The notes under the pieces are model-generated. The model was not told where the DNA came from. It did no database searches and saw only the letters and a list, made by a program, of their open reading frames with translations. Below, in pieces: positions 24,143-33,426 of a stretch of DNA of 64,000 nucleotides; position 1 is the first letter of the stretch, and each line of letters begins with the position of its first letter. A program made the position numbers and the translations under genes. Source of the DNA: Kineosporia succinea (GTDB taxonomy: Bacteria; Actinomycetota; Actinomycetes; Actinomycetales; Kineosporiaceae); NCBI RefSeq assembly GCF_030811555.1, contig NZ_JAUSQZ010000001.1, forward strand, positions 4,895,241 through 4,959,240, written 5' to 3'.

Positions 24143-25330
24143 TCAGTCGCCCTTCACGTTCAGGATCTGGTGAAGCGTGTGCTTCACCTTCACCAGGTCG
24201 TCGGCATCGGCCATGACCTGGTCGATGGGCTTGTACGCCGCCGGGATCTCGTCGATGAACGCGTCGGTGTCGCGGTACTCGATGCCCTTCATCGCGGTCC
24301 GGAGATCCTCGATCCCGAACCGCTTCCGGGCCGCCGTCCGCGAGAACTCCCGCCCCGCACCGTGCGGCGAGGAGTTGAGCGAGAGCTTGCTGCCCCGCCC
24401 CACCACCACGTAGCTGGCCGTGCCCATCGAGCCCGGGATCAGGCCCGGCCGTCCGGCGTCGGCCTGGATCGCGCCCTTCCGGCTGATCCAGAGGTTCTTG
24501 CCGTAGTGGTTCTCCTGCTGCGTGAAGTTGTGGTGGCAGTTGATCCGCTCGAGGTCCTGTACGTCCGAGCCCATGAAATCGCTGACGCACAGCATGAGCC
24601 GGTGCATCATCTCCTCCCGGTTGGCGAGCGCGAAGTCCTGCGCCCAGCGCATCTCGTTGATGTACGACCAGAACTCGTCGGTGTCCTCCACCAGGTAGGC
24701 CAGGTCGAGGTCGGGCAGGTCGATGTGCCACTTCTCCATCTGGGCCCGCGCGACCTTGATGTGCTTCTGCGCGATCAGGTTGCCCACGCCCCGCGAACCG
24801 GAGTGCAGGAACAGCCACACCGTGCCCTCCTCGTCGGCCGTCACCTCGATGAAATGGTTGCCGGAGCCCAGGCTTCCGAGCTGCCGCTTCCACTTCGCGG
24901 TGTACGAGGACGGGTCGAAGCCGGCCTTCCCGGCCCTGGCCTCGAGCTCGGCGAGCCGCCCGGCGACCCCGGCCTCCAGCACCTGCGACTCCGTGTTGTA
25001 ACCACCGGCCGACAGCGGGATCGCCTTCTCGATCGCCACCCGCAGCGCGCTCAGCTCACCCTTCGAACGCACCTGCGACTCGGTCCACTGCGTCCGCACC
25101 GCGATCATGCCGCAGCCGATGTCGACGCCGACCGCGGCCGGGATGATCGCCCGGTCGGTCGGGATCACCGAGCCCACGGTGGCGCCCTTGCCCAGGTGGG
25201 CGTCGGGCATCAGCGCGAGATGCGGCCAGATGAAGGGCATCTGGGAGGTGCGCACGGCCTGCTCCCTCGTCTTGTCCTCCAGGATGCTCGCCCAGTTGAA
25301 GAGCTTCTCTCCCAAGCGCTGCACCGTCAC
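24143..25330 (-). CDS. rtcB: RNA-splicing ligase RtcB
   Basis: This 395-residue RtcB ligase joins 2',3'-cyclic phosphate and 5'-hydroxyl RNA ends in a GTP- and Mn-dependent reaction. Visible features are the metal-binding cysteine in VDIGCGMIAV, histidine-rich NCHHNFTQQENH and LGSGNHFIEV, GSRGVGNL, and the C-terminal HGAGREFSR bearing the guanylated histidine. It starts at ATG 25330 (MTVQRLGEKLFNWAS). No archease is adjacent. In bacteria it repairs damaged tRNA or rRNA. Length and motifs are complete. Confidence 0.95.
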   Translation of the reverse strand: MTVQRLGEKLFNWASILEDKTREQAVRTSQMPFIWPHLALMPDAHLGKGATVGSVIPTDRAIIPAAVGVDIGCGMIAVRTQWTESQVRSKGELSALRVAIEKAIPLSAGGYNTESQVLEAGVAGRLAELEARAGKAGFDPSSYTAKWKRQLGSLGSGNHFIEVTADEEGTVWLFLHSGSRGVGNLIAQKHIKVARAQMEKWHIDLPDLDLAYLVEDTDEFWSYINEMRWAQDFALANREEMMHRLMLCVSDFMGSDVQDLERINCHHNFTQQENHYGKNLWISRKGAIQADAGRPGLIPGSMGTASYVVVGRGSKLSLNSSPHGAGREFSRTAARKRFGIEDLRTAMKGIEYRDTDAFIDEIPAAYKPIDQVMADADDLVKVKHTLHQILNVKGD

Positions 25331-25465
25331 CGTCCACCTCCCATGTCCGTCTCACCCCAGCGGTAAGTGCGGCCTTGAGCATGTCGGGTGCGCCGGGTAA
25401 CGGTCCAGTCAATTACCGTTCGGCGCTTCATCCGGTTGTGACCGATAGGTGCTGGTACCGGAAAC

Positions 25466-25495
25466 GAGGCAGGGCGACAGTGGGCGCCCTGCCTC
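25466..25495 (+). promoter_or_regulatory. 11-bp hairpin in the leader of the permease gene
   Basis: Arms 25466-25476 and 25485-25495 (GAGGCAGGGCG / CGCCCTGCCTC) with an 8-base loop, ending 30 bases before the ATG at 25526 and upstream of its GAGGAG site. It could be an attenuator or a translation-control element, or a terminator for an upstream transcript. No known riboswitch was recognised. Confidence 0.45.
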
Positions 25496-25525
25496 ACCTG
25501 CACTTCTCACGACCGAGGAGTTCCG

Positions 25526-27082
25526 ATGCCCGACAGCACGCCCGGTGACGACGAGTCCGTGCTCGCCCGTCTCGGTTACAAGCAGGAGCTGCACCGCTCC
25601 TGGTCCGGCTTCTCCAACTTCGCCATCTCGTTCAGCATCATCTCGATCCTGGCCGGCTGCTTCACCACGTTCGGCCAGGCCTGGAACAACGGTGGCCCGA
25701 TCGCGATCTCGATCGGCTGGCCGGTCATCTCGGCGTTCATCCTGATCATCGGTCTCTGCATGGCCGAGCTGGTCTCGGCCTACCCGACGTCGGGCGGGAT
25801 CTACTGGTGGGCGGCCAAACTCGGGGGAGCGAAGGCCGGGTACTACACCGGGTGGCTCAACCTGGTCGGGCTGGTGGCGATCCTGGCGTCGGTGGCCTAC
25901 GGCGCCGCGATCTACCTGAACACCTTCATCGACCTGTTCTCCGACGGCTACGCCACCGGCTTCCTCGGCGGGAACTACCTCTACCAGCAGTTCTTCTGGT
26001 TCGCGGTGATCATGCTGCTCATCACCGCGGTCAACATCTTCAGCTCGCACCTGCTGGCGGTCATCAACAACGTGTCGGTGTGGTGGCACGTGTTCGGGGC
26101 CGCGATCGTGGTGCTGGTGCTCGTCTTCGGACCGGACTCGCACCAGAGCCTGGGTTTCGTCTTCGGTGAGCGCATCAACAACTCGGGACTGGGAGAGGGC
26201 ACCTTCTGGTTCTACGTGCTGCCGCTGGGTTTCCTGCTCACGCAGTACACGATCACCGGGTACGACGCCTCGGCCCACCTGTCCGAGGAGACGCAGGGCG
26301 CGGCGAACGCGGCCGCCAAGGGGATCTGGCAGTCCATCCTGTACTCCGCGATCGGCGGCTGGATCCTGCTGCTGGCCTTCCTCTTCGCGGCGACGAACAC
26401 CGACTACATCAACTCCTTCGACCCGGCCGTGAACCCCTACGGCGGGGGCAGTGTGCTCGCGGTGCTGGCCAGTGCGCTGTCGCCGGGCCTGTTCAAGCTG
26501 GTCGTGTTCATCAGCATGAGCGGCCAGATCTACTGCTCGACGGCCTGCATGACCTCGACCTCGCGGATGCTGTTCGCGTTCAGCCGTGACCGGGCGGTGC
26601 CGGGTTCCGGGCTGTGGGCGTCCGTCGACGCGAAGGGGGTGCCGCGCAACGCCGTGCTGGCCGCCGGGGCCGCTGCCGTGCTGCTGACCCTGCCCGCGCT
26701 GTACGAGAGCCCGTCGGGTGCGCCCACGGCCTTCTACGCGGTCGTCTCGATCGGCGTCATCGGGCTGTACCTGGCCTTCGCGATCCCGATCTACCTGCGC
26801 TGGAAGGCCGGTGACGGCTGGGAACCCGGCCCGTGGACGCTGGGCCCGAGGTACCGCTGGCTGTGCGTGCTGGCGGTCGCCGAGATCGCGATCACCTCGG
26901 TGTACTTCGTGCTGCCGTTCTCGCCGGCGGGCTGGCCCCTGAACGACGACTTCACCTGGACCGCGGTCAATTACGCGCCGATCGTGCTCGCCCTGCTGCT
27001 GGGTGCGCTGTTCGTGGGCTGGCACGTCTCGGTCAAGCACTGGTTCAGCGGCCCGCGCAGCAACCTCGAGTCGGCGAGCTGA
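25526..27082 (+). CDS. amino acid permease, APC family
   Basis: This 518-residue integral membrane transporter of the APC superfamily has about twelve hydrophobic segments. Conserved pieces are FSNFAISFSIISILAG (TM1), AELVSAYPTSGGIYWWAAKL (TM2-3 loop) and YTITGYDASAHLSEET around TM6. It resembles the GABA/polyamine/choline permeases of the UGA4 type, which import amino compounds with protons or by exchange. The start is ATG 25526 after a GAGGAG. A hairpin lies in the leader. The substrate cannot be fixed. The downstream cyclase-family gene follows after 43 bases and may be co-transcribed. Confidence 0.9.
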   Translation: MPDSTPGDDESVLARLGYKQELHRSWSGFSNFAISFSIISILAGCFTTFGQAWNNGGPIAISIGWPVISAFILIIGLCMAELVSAYPTSGGIYWWAAKLGGAKAGYYTGWLNLVGLVAILASVAYGAAIYLNTFIDLFSDGYATGFLGGNYLYQQFFWFAVIMLLITAVNIFSSHLLAVINNVSVWWHVFGAAIVVLVLVFGPDSHQSLGFVFGERINNSGLGEGTFWFYVLPLGFLLTQYTITGYDASAHLSEETQGAANAAAKGIWQSILYSAIGGWILLLAFLFAATNTDYINSFDPAVNPYGGGSVLAVLASALSPGLFKLVVFISMSGQIYCSTACMTSTSRMLFAFSRDRAVPGSGLWASVDAKGVPRNAVLAAGAAAVLLTLPALYESPSGAPTAFYAVVSIGVIGLYLAFAIPIYLRWKAGDGWEPGPWTLGPRYRWLCVLAVAEIAITSVYFVLPFSPAGWPLNDDFTWTAVNYAPIVLALLLGALFVGWHVSVKHWFSGPRSNLESAS

Positions 27083-27125
27083 GGCCTCCGGTGTGGCCGG
27101 CTGGTGTTCCGCACACCACCCGGCC

Positions 27126-27833
27126 ATGCTGGGAGCCGTGATTCCCCGTCGCTTGCGTCGTGCGTCCACCATTCCGCCCGGATACCGTCGTGTCGACCCG
27201 CGCACCGCCACCCGGGTGCCCTTGTGGCGCGACCTCTCGCCCGAGACCGAGGTTTTCGAGGGCGACCCGCCGTTCGAGCACCGGGTGTGGACGACGGTGG
27301 AGCGCTCCGGTTACCTGGTCGAGCAGATCACCAGTCTGGGAACGCATCTGGGCACTCATGTCGACGCGCCGGGGCACTTCGTGACCGGGGGTGCGGTGGT
27401 CACCCAGCTCGGTGAGGGCTGGACGCTGATGCCGCTGGTCGTCCTTGCGGTTCGGGGCCTTTCGGTCATGATGGACGACGTGCGCACCTACGAGCGCCGG
27501 TTCGGTCGCGTCCCTCCCGGAGCTTGCGTGGTGCTGAGAGACGGCGCACCGGGCCTGGAGCCGGAGGTGGTCTCCTGGCTGTTCACGGCCCGCCGGATCC
27601 GGGCGATCGGCAGTGACGCCGCCGGCCCGGACGTTCCCGGCGACGGCGAATTCGCCTCCACCCGGGCCGCTCTCGGTGCGGGTGGGGTGGTGCTGGCGGG
27701 CCTCGGGCCCGGGCTGGCCCGGATGAGGCCGCACGGCGACTGGATCTCGGCCAACGCCCCGCGTGGGGCGTTCTCCGGTTTCCCGGTCGGCGTCACCGGT
27801 TTCACCGTCGCGCGGGGTTCATCGGCAACGTGA
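27126..27833 (+). CDS. cyclase-family (KynB-like) metal-dependent hydrolase
   Basis: The protein has about 235 residues. The family signature is SLGTHLGTHVDAPGHF, which fits the HxGTHxDxPxH metal site of kynurenine formamidase and related 'cyclase' proteins. A late GPGLARMRPHGDWISANAPRG contributes to the active site. The start is uncertain: ATG 27126, or GTG 27138 with GGGAG a few bases before it. It lies just after the permease, so a role in degrading an imported amino compound is possible. Its 3' end overlaps the end of the convergent GGDEF-EAL gene by 32 bases. The exact reaction is unknown. Confidence 0.78.
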   Translation: MLGAVIPRRLRRASTIPPGYRRVDPRTATRVPLWRDLSPETEVFEGDPPFEHRVWTTVERSGYLVEQITSLGTHLGTHVDAPGHFVTGGAVVTQLGEGWTLMPLVVLAVRGLSVMMDDVRTYERRFGRVPPGACVVLRDGAPGLEPEVVSWLFTARRIRAIGSDAAGPDVPGDGEFASTRAALGAGGVVLAGLGPGLARMRPHGDWISANAPRGAFSGFPVGVTGFTVARGSSAT

Positions 27834-30738
27834 TCAGGTCCAGATCGGGCAGCGGGACGGGCTTTCCGTAGAGCGGGCCCTGGGCCTGGTCGATGCCGAG
27901 CCCGGCCAGGCGGTCGGCCTGCTCCTGGTCGTTCACGTCGTCGGCCACCAGCATCAGGTCGAGGTCGTTCACCATCGCGGCCGTGCCCGCGAGCACCCGG
28001 AAGGCCCGGGTGTGTGGCTCGGCCACGGTCAGTGACCCGTGCAGCGTGACCGAGGTGACCGGCAGACGGGTCAGGAATTCGAGCCCGACCGGCCCGGTGC
28101 CGAACGCGTCCAGGCCGATGCCGGTGCCGAGGTCGCGGATCCGCTCCAGAATGCCTGCCGTCACGCCCAGGTCGGGCAGGGGATAGGTCTCGGTGATGAG
28201 CAGCAGCAGGGCCCGGCCGGGCAGGTCGTGACGGCGCAGCGTGCGCTCGAGAACGGTCGGCAGCCGCTCGTCGGTCAGGTGGGAGGCGCTCAGTGGCACG
28301 TGCGCGACCAGGTCCTCCCAGGCCGGGGCCCGGCGCAGCCGGGCGATGTCGCCGCCGATCGAGTCGAAGAGCCGCTCCTCCAGCGGCCTCCGGAGCCCGG
28401 CGTGCTCGGCGGCCGACATCAGCGAGTCCGCGTCCATCACGCCGTGCACCGGGTGCCGCCAGCGCGCCGAGGCCGTGAGTGCCTCCAGACGGCCGGAGTT
28501 CAGGCCCAGCACCGGGTGGTAGACCAGATCGATGTGGTCGGACGAGAGCGTCGAGAGCTGCTCGGTGTGCTCGAGGGTCTCGGCGAGGGCCTTCTCGTCC
28601 TTCTCGATCCACTCGGCCTTGTGCGCCTTCTCGGCCCGTTCCGCCTTCTCGGCCTTCTCGGCGGCGCGCCGGGCCTTCTCGCCGATGATGTCGACGGCCC
28701 GGCCGATCGGGATGATCTCGGCCTCCGGCCGGGTGCCGGCCCGGACCTCGGCCTCGATCTGCAGCCACTCCAGGGCCCGGCGCTCGGCGGCGTCGCGTTC
28801 GGCCGAGCGGCGCTCCGCCTCCTGGTACTCGGCGAGCCAGCGCTCGGTGTCGCGTTGGGTGGCCGCGACCAGCTTGTCCTTCTCGGCCTCGCGGGCGGCC
28901 TCGGGCGACGGTTCGGGCTTGGGCGGTTCGGGTTTCGCCTGGCCCGAGCCCCGGTACCGAGCGGCCGGGGTGGTCAGCCCGCCGGGCGCGGTGCGGGGGC
29001 CGACACGGGGGATGGGGCCGGTCTGGTCCATGACCTGGGGCAGCGGGAGGCCGGGCGGGGGGATGCTGCCGGTGGCGGGGCCTTTGGCCTGAGCCGCGGG
29101 GACAGCCGGGACAGCCGGGTCAGCCGGGTCAGCCGGGTCAAGCGCGTCAGCCGGGGCCGCGGGGCCGGCGCGCTCGGCCGGCGGGGCCGCCGGGTCGAGC
29201 AGCGGCAGGTAACGGTCGGGCCGGTCGTTGCCGGAACCGGTGCGGAAGGTGACCAACTGGTTCTTGCCTCGTCTCTTCGCTGCGTACATCGCCTGGTCGA
29301 CCCCGGCCAGCAGGCTCTCCGGCGAGGCGTCGGGGGCTACGCGGTCGAGCACCGCCACCCCGACGCTGGCCCCGACCCGCACCCGGGTCTCGCGGCCCCG
29401 GTGGCCGATCTGGAACGGCCGCCCGAGAGCGGCCAGGATCCGGCGCCCGATCACGTCCGGCCCCTCGTCGGCGTCCTCCATCAGGATGGCGAACTCGTCG
29501 CCGCCCAGTCGCGCCACGGTGTCACCCGGCCGCACACAGGCGCGCAGCCGGATGCCGACGGCGCGCAGCAGGTCGTCGCCGGCGTTGTGGCCGAGCCGGT
29601 CGTTGACGGCCTTGAAGTCGTCGAGGTCGCAGAACAGCAGCCCGAGCGGACGGCCGCCGCGGATGGCCGCGCGCAGGCGCTGGTCGAACCGGGCGCGGTT
29701 GGCCAGGCCGGTCAGGGAGTCGCTGAAGGCCTGGGCGCGCAGCCGGTCGTGGCTCTCACGCAGTTCGCGCACGAGGCGCACGTTGTCGAGACCGGCGACG
29801 AGGCGGCGCGCGACCAGCGCGGCGGCCAGGCCGAGCCCGGTGCCGGTCTCGACCGCATCCGGGGTGGGGCCGGTGAGGACGTGGACGGTGAGCACGAGGG
29901 CTGCGAGGGCGGCCGGGACGTGGACGGTCACGCGGGCCAGTTTCCGCAGGTGGCCGGTGTGCGGACCGGGGCCGGTGGACAGCGCCGCGGTGGCCAGCAG
30001 CAGGAACCCGGCGACCAGGCCGAGGGGGACGAGACGGCCGGGGGCGTCCGGGAGCCGGGCCAGGTGGGTGCCGGCCACGGCCAGCGTCACCAGGCCGGCG
30101 CCGAGCAGGGCACAGGCCCGGGGATCGGCGGCCCGGCGGAAGCGGGTGGTCAGCACGACCGTGCTGACCAGCGCCAGGTAGGCGGGTGGGGCGGCGAGCG
30201 CGAGCGGTCGGTGCCCCGGCGCGTCCACCATCGGCTCGAGGCTCGTGACCCAGGTGAGCAGGAGCAGCGAGCCGGTCACGATCACGGTGTCGAGCGCGAG
30301 GGCGATCAGGGCGTACGGACGCGCCGGACGGCTGCCGTCGTCGGCCTCCGGTTCGCGGGGTGCCCGGGTGGGCAGGCGCAGGACGGCGGCGAGGGCCAGG
30401 AGCGGGAGGGCGAGGCGGCCGGCGCCGACGAGCGCGGTGAGCGGGGCGCCCGGGCCGCCGAGGATGCGGCCGACGCAGTCGAGCAACTGGGCGAGGGTCC
30501 AGAGGGCGGTGCCGGTGGCGAGCAGGGGACGCCAGAGGTTGTTGCCGCCGGAGCGGCGCCAGGAGTGCGCCAGGCTTGCGGTGGCCAGGGAACCCGCGAG
30601 GACGAGGTTGACGTCGGCCAGGGTGCGGGTGGTCGAGGCGTCGACCAGCCCGGTGAAGGGGACCAGCGTGAGGCCGGCGAGAGCGGCCGTGGCAAGGGCG
30701 AGATTGCCGGAGGCGGACAGGCCGGGGCTCGAGCCCAC
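27802..30738 (-). CDS. membrane GGDEF-EAL protein with a degenerate EAL domain
   Basis: The protein has 978 residues from GTG 30738, chosen because GAGGGAGG precedes it; the frame stays open upstream to 30987. The N-terminal half has about eight to ten hydrophobic helices in a MASE-like sensor. The GGDEF domain has RLGGDEFAI intact and FCDLDDFKAVND, so diguanylate cyclase activity is plausible. A Pro/Ala linker and a charged helix rich in EKAE follow. The C-terminal EAL-type domain has lost key residues: the EAL triad aligns to TAS in ASARWRHP, and LHGSL replaces the KID-type lysine. It would therefore bind, rather than hydrolyse, c-di-GMP. Confidence 0.85.
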   Translation of the reverse strand: MGSSPGLSASGNLALATAALAGLTLVPFTGLVDASTTRTLADVNLVLAGSLATASLAHSWRRSGGNNLWRPLLATGTALWTLAQLLDCVGRILGGPGAPLTALVGAGRLALPLLALAAVLRLPTRAPREPEADDGSRPARPYALIALALDTVIVTGSLLLLTWVTSLEPMVDAPGHRPLALAAPPAYLALVSTVVLTTRFRRAADPRACALLGAGLVTLAVAGTHLARLPDAPGRLVPLGLVAGFLLLATAALSTGPGPHTGHLRKLARVTVHVPAALAALVLTVHVLTGPTPDAVETGTGLGLAAALVARRLVAGLDNVRLVRELRESHDRLRAQAFSDSLTGLANRARFDQRLRAAIRGGRPLGLLFCDLDDFKAVNDRLGHNAGDDLLRAVGIRLRACVRPGDTVARLGGDEFAILMEDADEGPDVIGRRILAALGRPFQIGHRGRETRVRVGASVGVAVLDRVAPDASPESLLAGVDQAMYAAKRRGKNQLVTFRTGSGNDRPDRYLPLLDPAAPPAERAGPAAPADALDPADPADPAVPAVPAAQAKGPATGSIPPPGLPLPQVMDQTGPIPRVGPRTAPGGLTTPAARYRGSGQAKPEPPKPEPSPEAAREAEKDKLVAATQRDTERWLAEYQEAERRSAERDAAERRALEWLQIEAEVRAGTRPEAEIIPIGRAVDIIGEKARRAAEKAEKAERAEKAHKAEWIEKDEKALAETLEHTEQLSTLSSDHIDLVYHPVLGLNSGRLEALTASARWRHPVHGVMDADSLMSAAEHAGLRRPLEERLFDSIGGDIARLRRAPAWEDLVAHVPLSASHLTDERLPTVLERTLRRHDLPGRALLLLITETYPLPDLGVTAGILERIRDLGTGIGLDAFGTGPVGLEFLTRLPVTSVTLHGSLTVAEPHTRAFRVLAGTAAMVNDLDLMLVADDVNDQEQADRLAGLGIDQAQGPLYGKPVPLPDLDLITLPMNPARR

Positions 30739-31048
30739 GCCGCCCTCCCTCGAAAGGCCAGTTACACCGAGTGCAGCTCCGAATACAGCATAAGGAGTGA
30801 ATGCCACCGAATGCCCCAGAACCGAGAGAGATTTATACCCGACGCGAATCGGGCACGGAGTGATCGTGGCGTCGGTCACGTGGTGTGAACGTCTCGCCGG
30901 TGCGGGTTCTGGACTCTGACCGGGCGGGCGGTGCGGGCCTGACCGAGGCTGTCGGTGGCTGCCCGTAGGCTGTGCGGCGCAGATCAACGAGGTGGCGTGC
31001 CGCTCGGGGATCTGTGGCCGGGGGAGATCGTCGAAGGAGGAACGTCAG
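30739..31048. promoter_or_regulatory. 310-bp divergent promoter region, AT-rich in part
   Basis: The gap lies between the GGDEF-EAL start and the CDP-alcohol phosphatidyltransferase start. About 30770-30850 has lower GC than its surroundings and contains a minus-strand GGGTATAAAT stretch, a plausible -10 for the GGDEF gene. AAGGAGG at 31034-31040 serves the downstream gene. No ORF is convincing. Confidence 0.4.
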
Positions 31049-31930
31049 GTGGGAGAGAACCCGGTGGCCGGCACTCGGGTGCTCAACATCCCCAACCTGC
31101 TGAGTTTCGGCCGCCTGCTGCTGGTGCCGGTGTTCGCCGTGCTGATCCTGCGCGGGCACATCGGCTGGGCCATCGCCGTGCTCATGGTCAGCGGTTTCAC
31201 CGACTATCTCGACGGCATGCTGGCCCGGCGCTGGGGGCAGACCACGCGGCTCGGGCAGATGCTCGACCCGGTCGCCGACCGTCTCTACATCCTCACCACG
31301 CTGCTGGGCCTGGCCTATCGCGAGGTCATCCCGTGGTGGCTGGTGCTGCTGCTGATCGCCCGCGACGCGGTGCTGGTCGGCTCGCTGCTGCTGATGACGG
31401 CCGACGAGCGCCGTCCGCTCGAGGTCTCGTTCCTGGGCAAGGCCGCCACCGCGAACCTGCTCTACGCCTTCCCGCTGATGCTGCTGGGCGATCTCGACGG
31501 CCGGGCCGGTGACATCGCGCAGCCGTTCGGCTGGGCGTTCGCCTGGTGGGGCACGTCGCTGTACTGGTGGGCGGCGCTCATCTACCTGCGGCAGGCGGCG
31601 GCGGTGCTGGCGCGGCGCGAGCGGCTGCGCACGCGGCCGCCCAGTGGTTCGGGTGACGGGGCCGCGGTGGTCACGGGTTCGGTGGTCGCGGGTTCGGTGG
31701 TCGGGGGCCCGGAGACTGGTGGTTCGGTGATGGGCGGTTCAGAGGCTGCGGTTTCGGCGGGCGGTGGCTCGGCGGTCGCCGGCTCGGGTGCCGGCGCCGA
31801 GTCGGTGTCGGGTCCTGCCTCCGACCCCGGGTCGGGTTCCGACCCCGGGCCCGCCTCGGACGCGACGTCCGGTTCGGTGTCGGGGTCGGCGTCCCCGGCG
31901 GGCGGCACCTCGGGCGAGGTCGCCGGATGA
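31049..31930 (+). CDS. pgsA2: CDP-alcohol phosphatidyltransferase
   Basis: The protein has 293 residues from GTG 31049, preceded by AAGGAGG eight bases upstream. The family signature is complete: Asp52-x2-Asp55-Gly56-x2-Ala59-Arg60-x8-Gly69-x3-Asp73-x3-Asp77 (DYLDGMLARRWGQTTRLGQ, then MLDPVAD). Several transmembrane helices follow, then a disordered Gly/Ser/Val tail of about 90 residues. It transfers a phosphatidyl group from CDP-diacylglycerol to an alcohol, as in phosphatidylglycerophosphate or related synthases. It begins the block equivalent to M. tuberculosis Rv1822 onwards and overlaps the next gene by four bases. The symbol follows that synteny. Confidence 0.88.
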   Translation: MGENPVAGTRVLNIPNLLSFGRLLLVPVFAVLILRGHIGWAIAVLMVSGFTDYLDGMLARRWGQTTRLGQMLDPVADRLYILTTLLGLAYREVIPWWLVLLLIARDAVLVGSLLLMTADERRPLEVSFLGKAATANLLYAFPLMLLGDLDGRAGDIAQPFGWAFAWWGTSLYWWAALIYLRQAAAVLARRERLRTRPPSGSGDGAAVVTGSVVAGSVVGGPETGGSVMGGSEAAVSAGGGSAVAGSGAGAESVSGPASDPGSGSDPGPASDATSGSVSGSASPAGGTSGEVAG

Positions 31931-33426
31931 CCCGGCCCACCCCCTCCCCGGACGAGGAGCCCAGCTCCCGCTCCGACGAGTCGTCGCAGGCAGCCCCGCC
32001 TCCGGGGCACCCCTCCACGCCGTTCCCCACCCCTTCGCCGTCCCTTTCCCCTCCGCCGGTCTCGCCTTCCCCGAGGCCTCCCTCTGCCCAGGCGGCCTCG
32101 TCCTCGTCGGGGCCCCGGTCGGCCGGGGCGTCGCCCGGCGAGGCCTCGTCCGGTGGGTTTTCGTCGTCCGGTGCCGCGTCGCCTGGCGAGGCGTCGTCCG
32201 GCGGCGCGTCGTCCTCCTCCGGGGCCTCTTCTCCTGAGTCCCCGGTCTCGTCCCCGGTCTCGTCCCCGGTCTCGTCCCCGGTCTCGTCCCCGGTCTCGTC
32301 CCCGGTCTCGTCCCCGGCCTCGTCCCCGGCCTCGTCCCCGGTCTCGTCCCCGGTCTCGTCGGGTGCCTCCCGGCCCCCGCGAGCGCTCGACGCCTCAATG
32401 ACGTTGCTGCGCGAGGTGATGGAGCGTCCGCTCGATCCCGGGTACGCGGCGGCCGCGGCCCATCCCCGGCCGCGCACCCGGGTGCGCACGGCCGTGACGC
32501 TGGTGCTGTCGATCCTGGCGGGCATCGGGTTCTGCGTGGCGGTGAGCTCGATCCGGGTGCCGCAGCGCGAGTCCGACCAGGTCAGCCGCGAGCTGCGCGA
32601 GGAGATCGACCACCGCAGCGAGTCGGTCGATACGCAGGAGAAACGCAACGCCGAGCTGGCCGCCGCCAACGCCGCGGCCCAGCAGACGCTGCTGGGCGAC
32701 CGCGGCACCGCGCTCGGCGAGCAGGTGCGTGAGCTGGGGGCCCTGACCGGTGAGATCGCGGTCACCGGCAAGGGACTCACCGTCACCCTCGACGACGCTC
32801 CGGGCCGCGACGAGGTCGGCGGGGACCCGCGCACCGACAGCGGTTACGACGAGGGCGTGGTGCTCGACGCCGATCTGCAGGTCGTGGTGAACGGGCTGTG
32901 GTCGGCCGGGGCCGAGGCGATCTCGATCAACGGTGAGCGGCTGACGGCGGTCTCGGCGATCCGGTCGGCGGGGGAGGCGATCCTGGTCGACTTCCGGCCG
33001 CTGGTGCCGCCCTACGTGGTGTCGGTGATCGGCGACCAGTCGAAGCTGCAGACCGGCTTCGCCGACGGCTCGGCCGGGCCCTACGTGCAGTCGCTGCGCG
33101 ACAACAACGGCATCCAGGTGGACATCGCCACGTCCGACGGCCTGACCCTGCCCGGAGCGGGCCAGTTCGTGCTCAGGGCCGCGAAACCGGTAGAAGAGAC
33201 CTCGGGCGCGACCGGTTCGACCCGTTCGGCGCGTACGACCCGTTCGACGGGCTCGGATGACGCCACGGACGACCCGAGCTCGACGAACGACCCGAGGTCG
33301 ACCGAGGACACCGGTTCGACCAGCAACACCAGTTCGAGCAGCAGTACCGGAACGGCCGGCGACGCTGGCCGTGACGGCTCACAGGACACGCAGGATCCGG
33401 TGGAGAGCCCAGGAGGACGTACGTGA
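31927..33426 (+). CDS. DUF881 membrane protein, first copy
   Basis: The 499-residue protein has an N-terminal 150-residue Pro/Ser-rich disordered region. This includes about ten SSPV-type units encoded by a 12-bp repeat (around 32240-32360). One transmembrane helix (TAVTLVLSILAGIGFCVAV) follows, then a coiled coil (SRELREEIDHRSESVDTQEK) and the extracytoplasmic DUF881 domain (DADLQVVVNGLWSAGAEAISINGERL). The C-terminal tail is again Thr/Ser-rich. It is the counterpart of Rv1823 in the same gene order. The function of DUF881 is not known; envelope or cell-division roles are suspected. The start overlaps the previous stop by four bases, and the stop overlaps the next start. Confidence 0.86.
   Translation: MTRPTPSPDEEPSSRSDESSQAAPPPGHPSTPFPTPSPSLSPPPVSPSPRPPSAQAASSSSGPRSAGASPGEASSGGFSSSGAASPGEASSGGASSSSGASSPESPVSSPVSSPVSSPVSSPVSSPVSSPASSPASSPVSSPVSSGASRPPRALDASMTLLREVMERPLDPGYAAAAAHPRPRTRVRTAVTLVLSILAGIGFCVAVSSIRVPQRESDQVSRELREEIDHRSESVDTQEKRNAELAAANAAAQQTLLGDRGTALGEQVRELGALTGEIAVTGKGLTVTLDDAPGRDEVGGDPRTDSGYDEGVVLDADLQVVVNGLWSAGAEAISINGERLTAVSAIRSAGEAILVDFRPLVPPYVVSVIGDQSKLQTGFADGSAGPYVQSLRDNNGIQVDIATSDGLTLPGAGQFVLRAAKPVEETSGATGSTRSARTTRSTGSDDATDDPSSTNDPRSTEDTGSTSNTSSSSSTGTAGDAGRDGSQDTQDPVESPGGRT

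Noticed and set aside
28039-30888. 949-residue plus-strand frame opposite the GGDEF-EAL gene
   Set aside because: Composition typical of antisense GC-rich DNA; the opposite strand carries clear GGDEF motifs.
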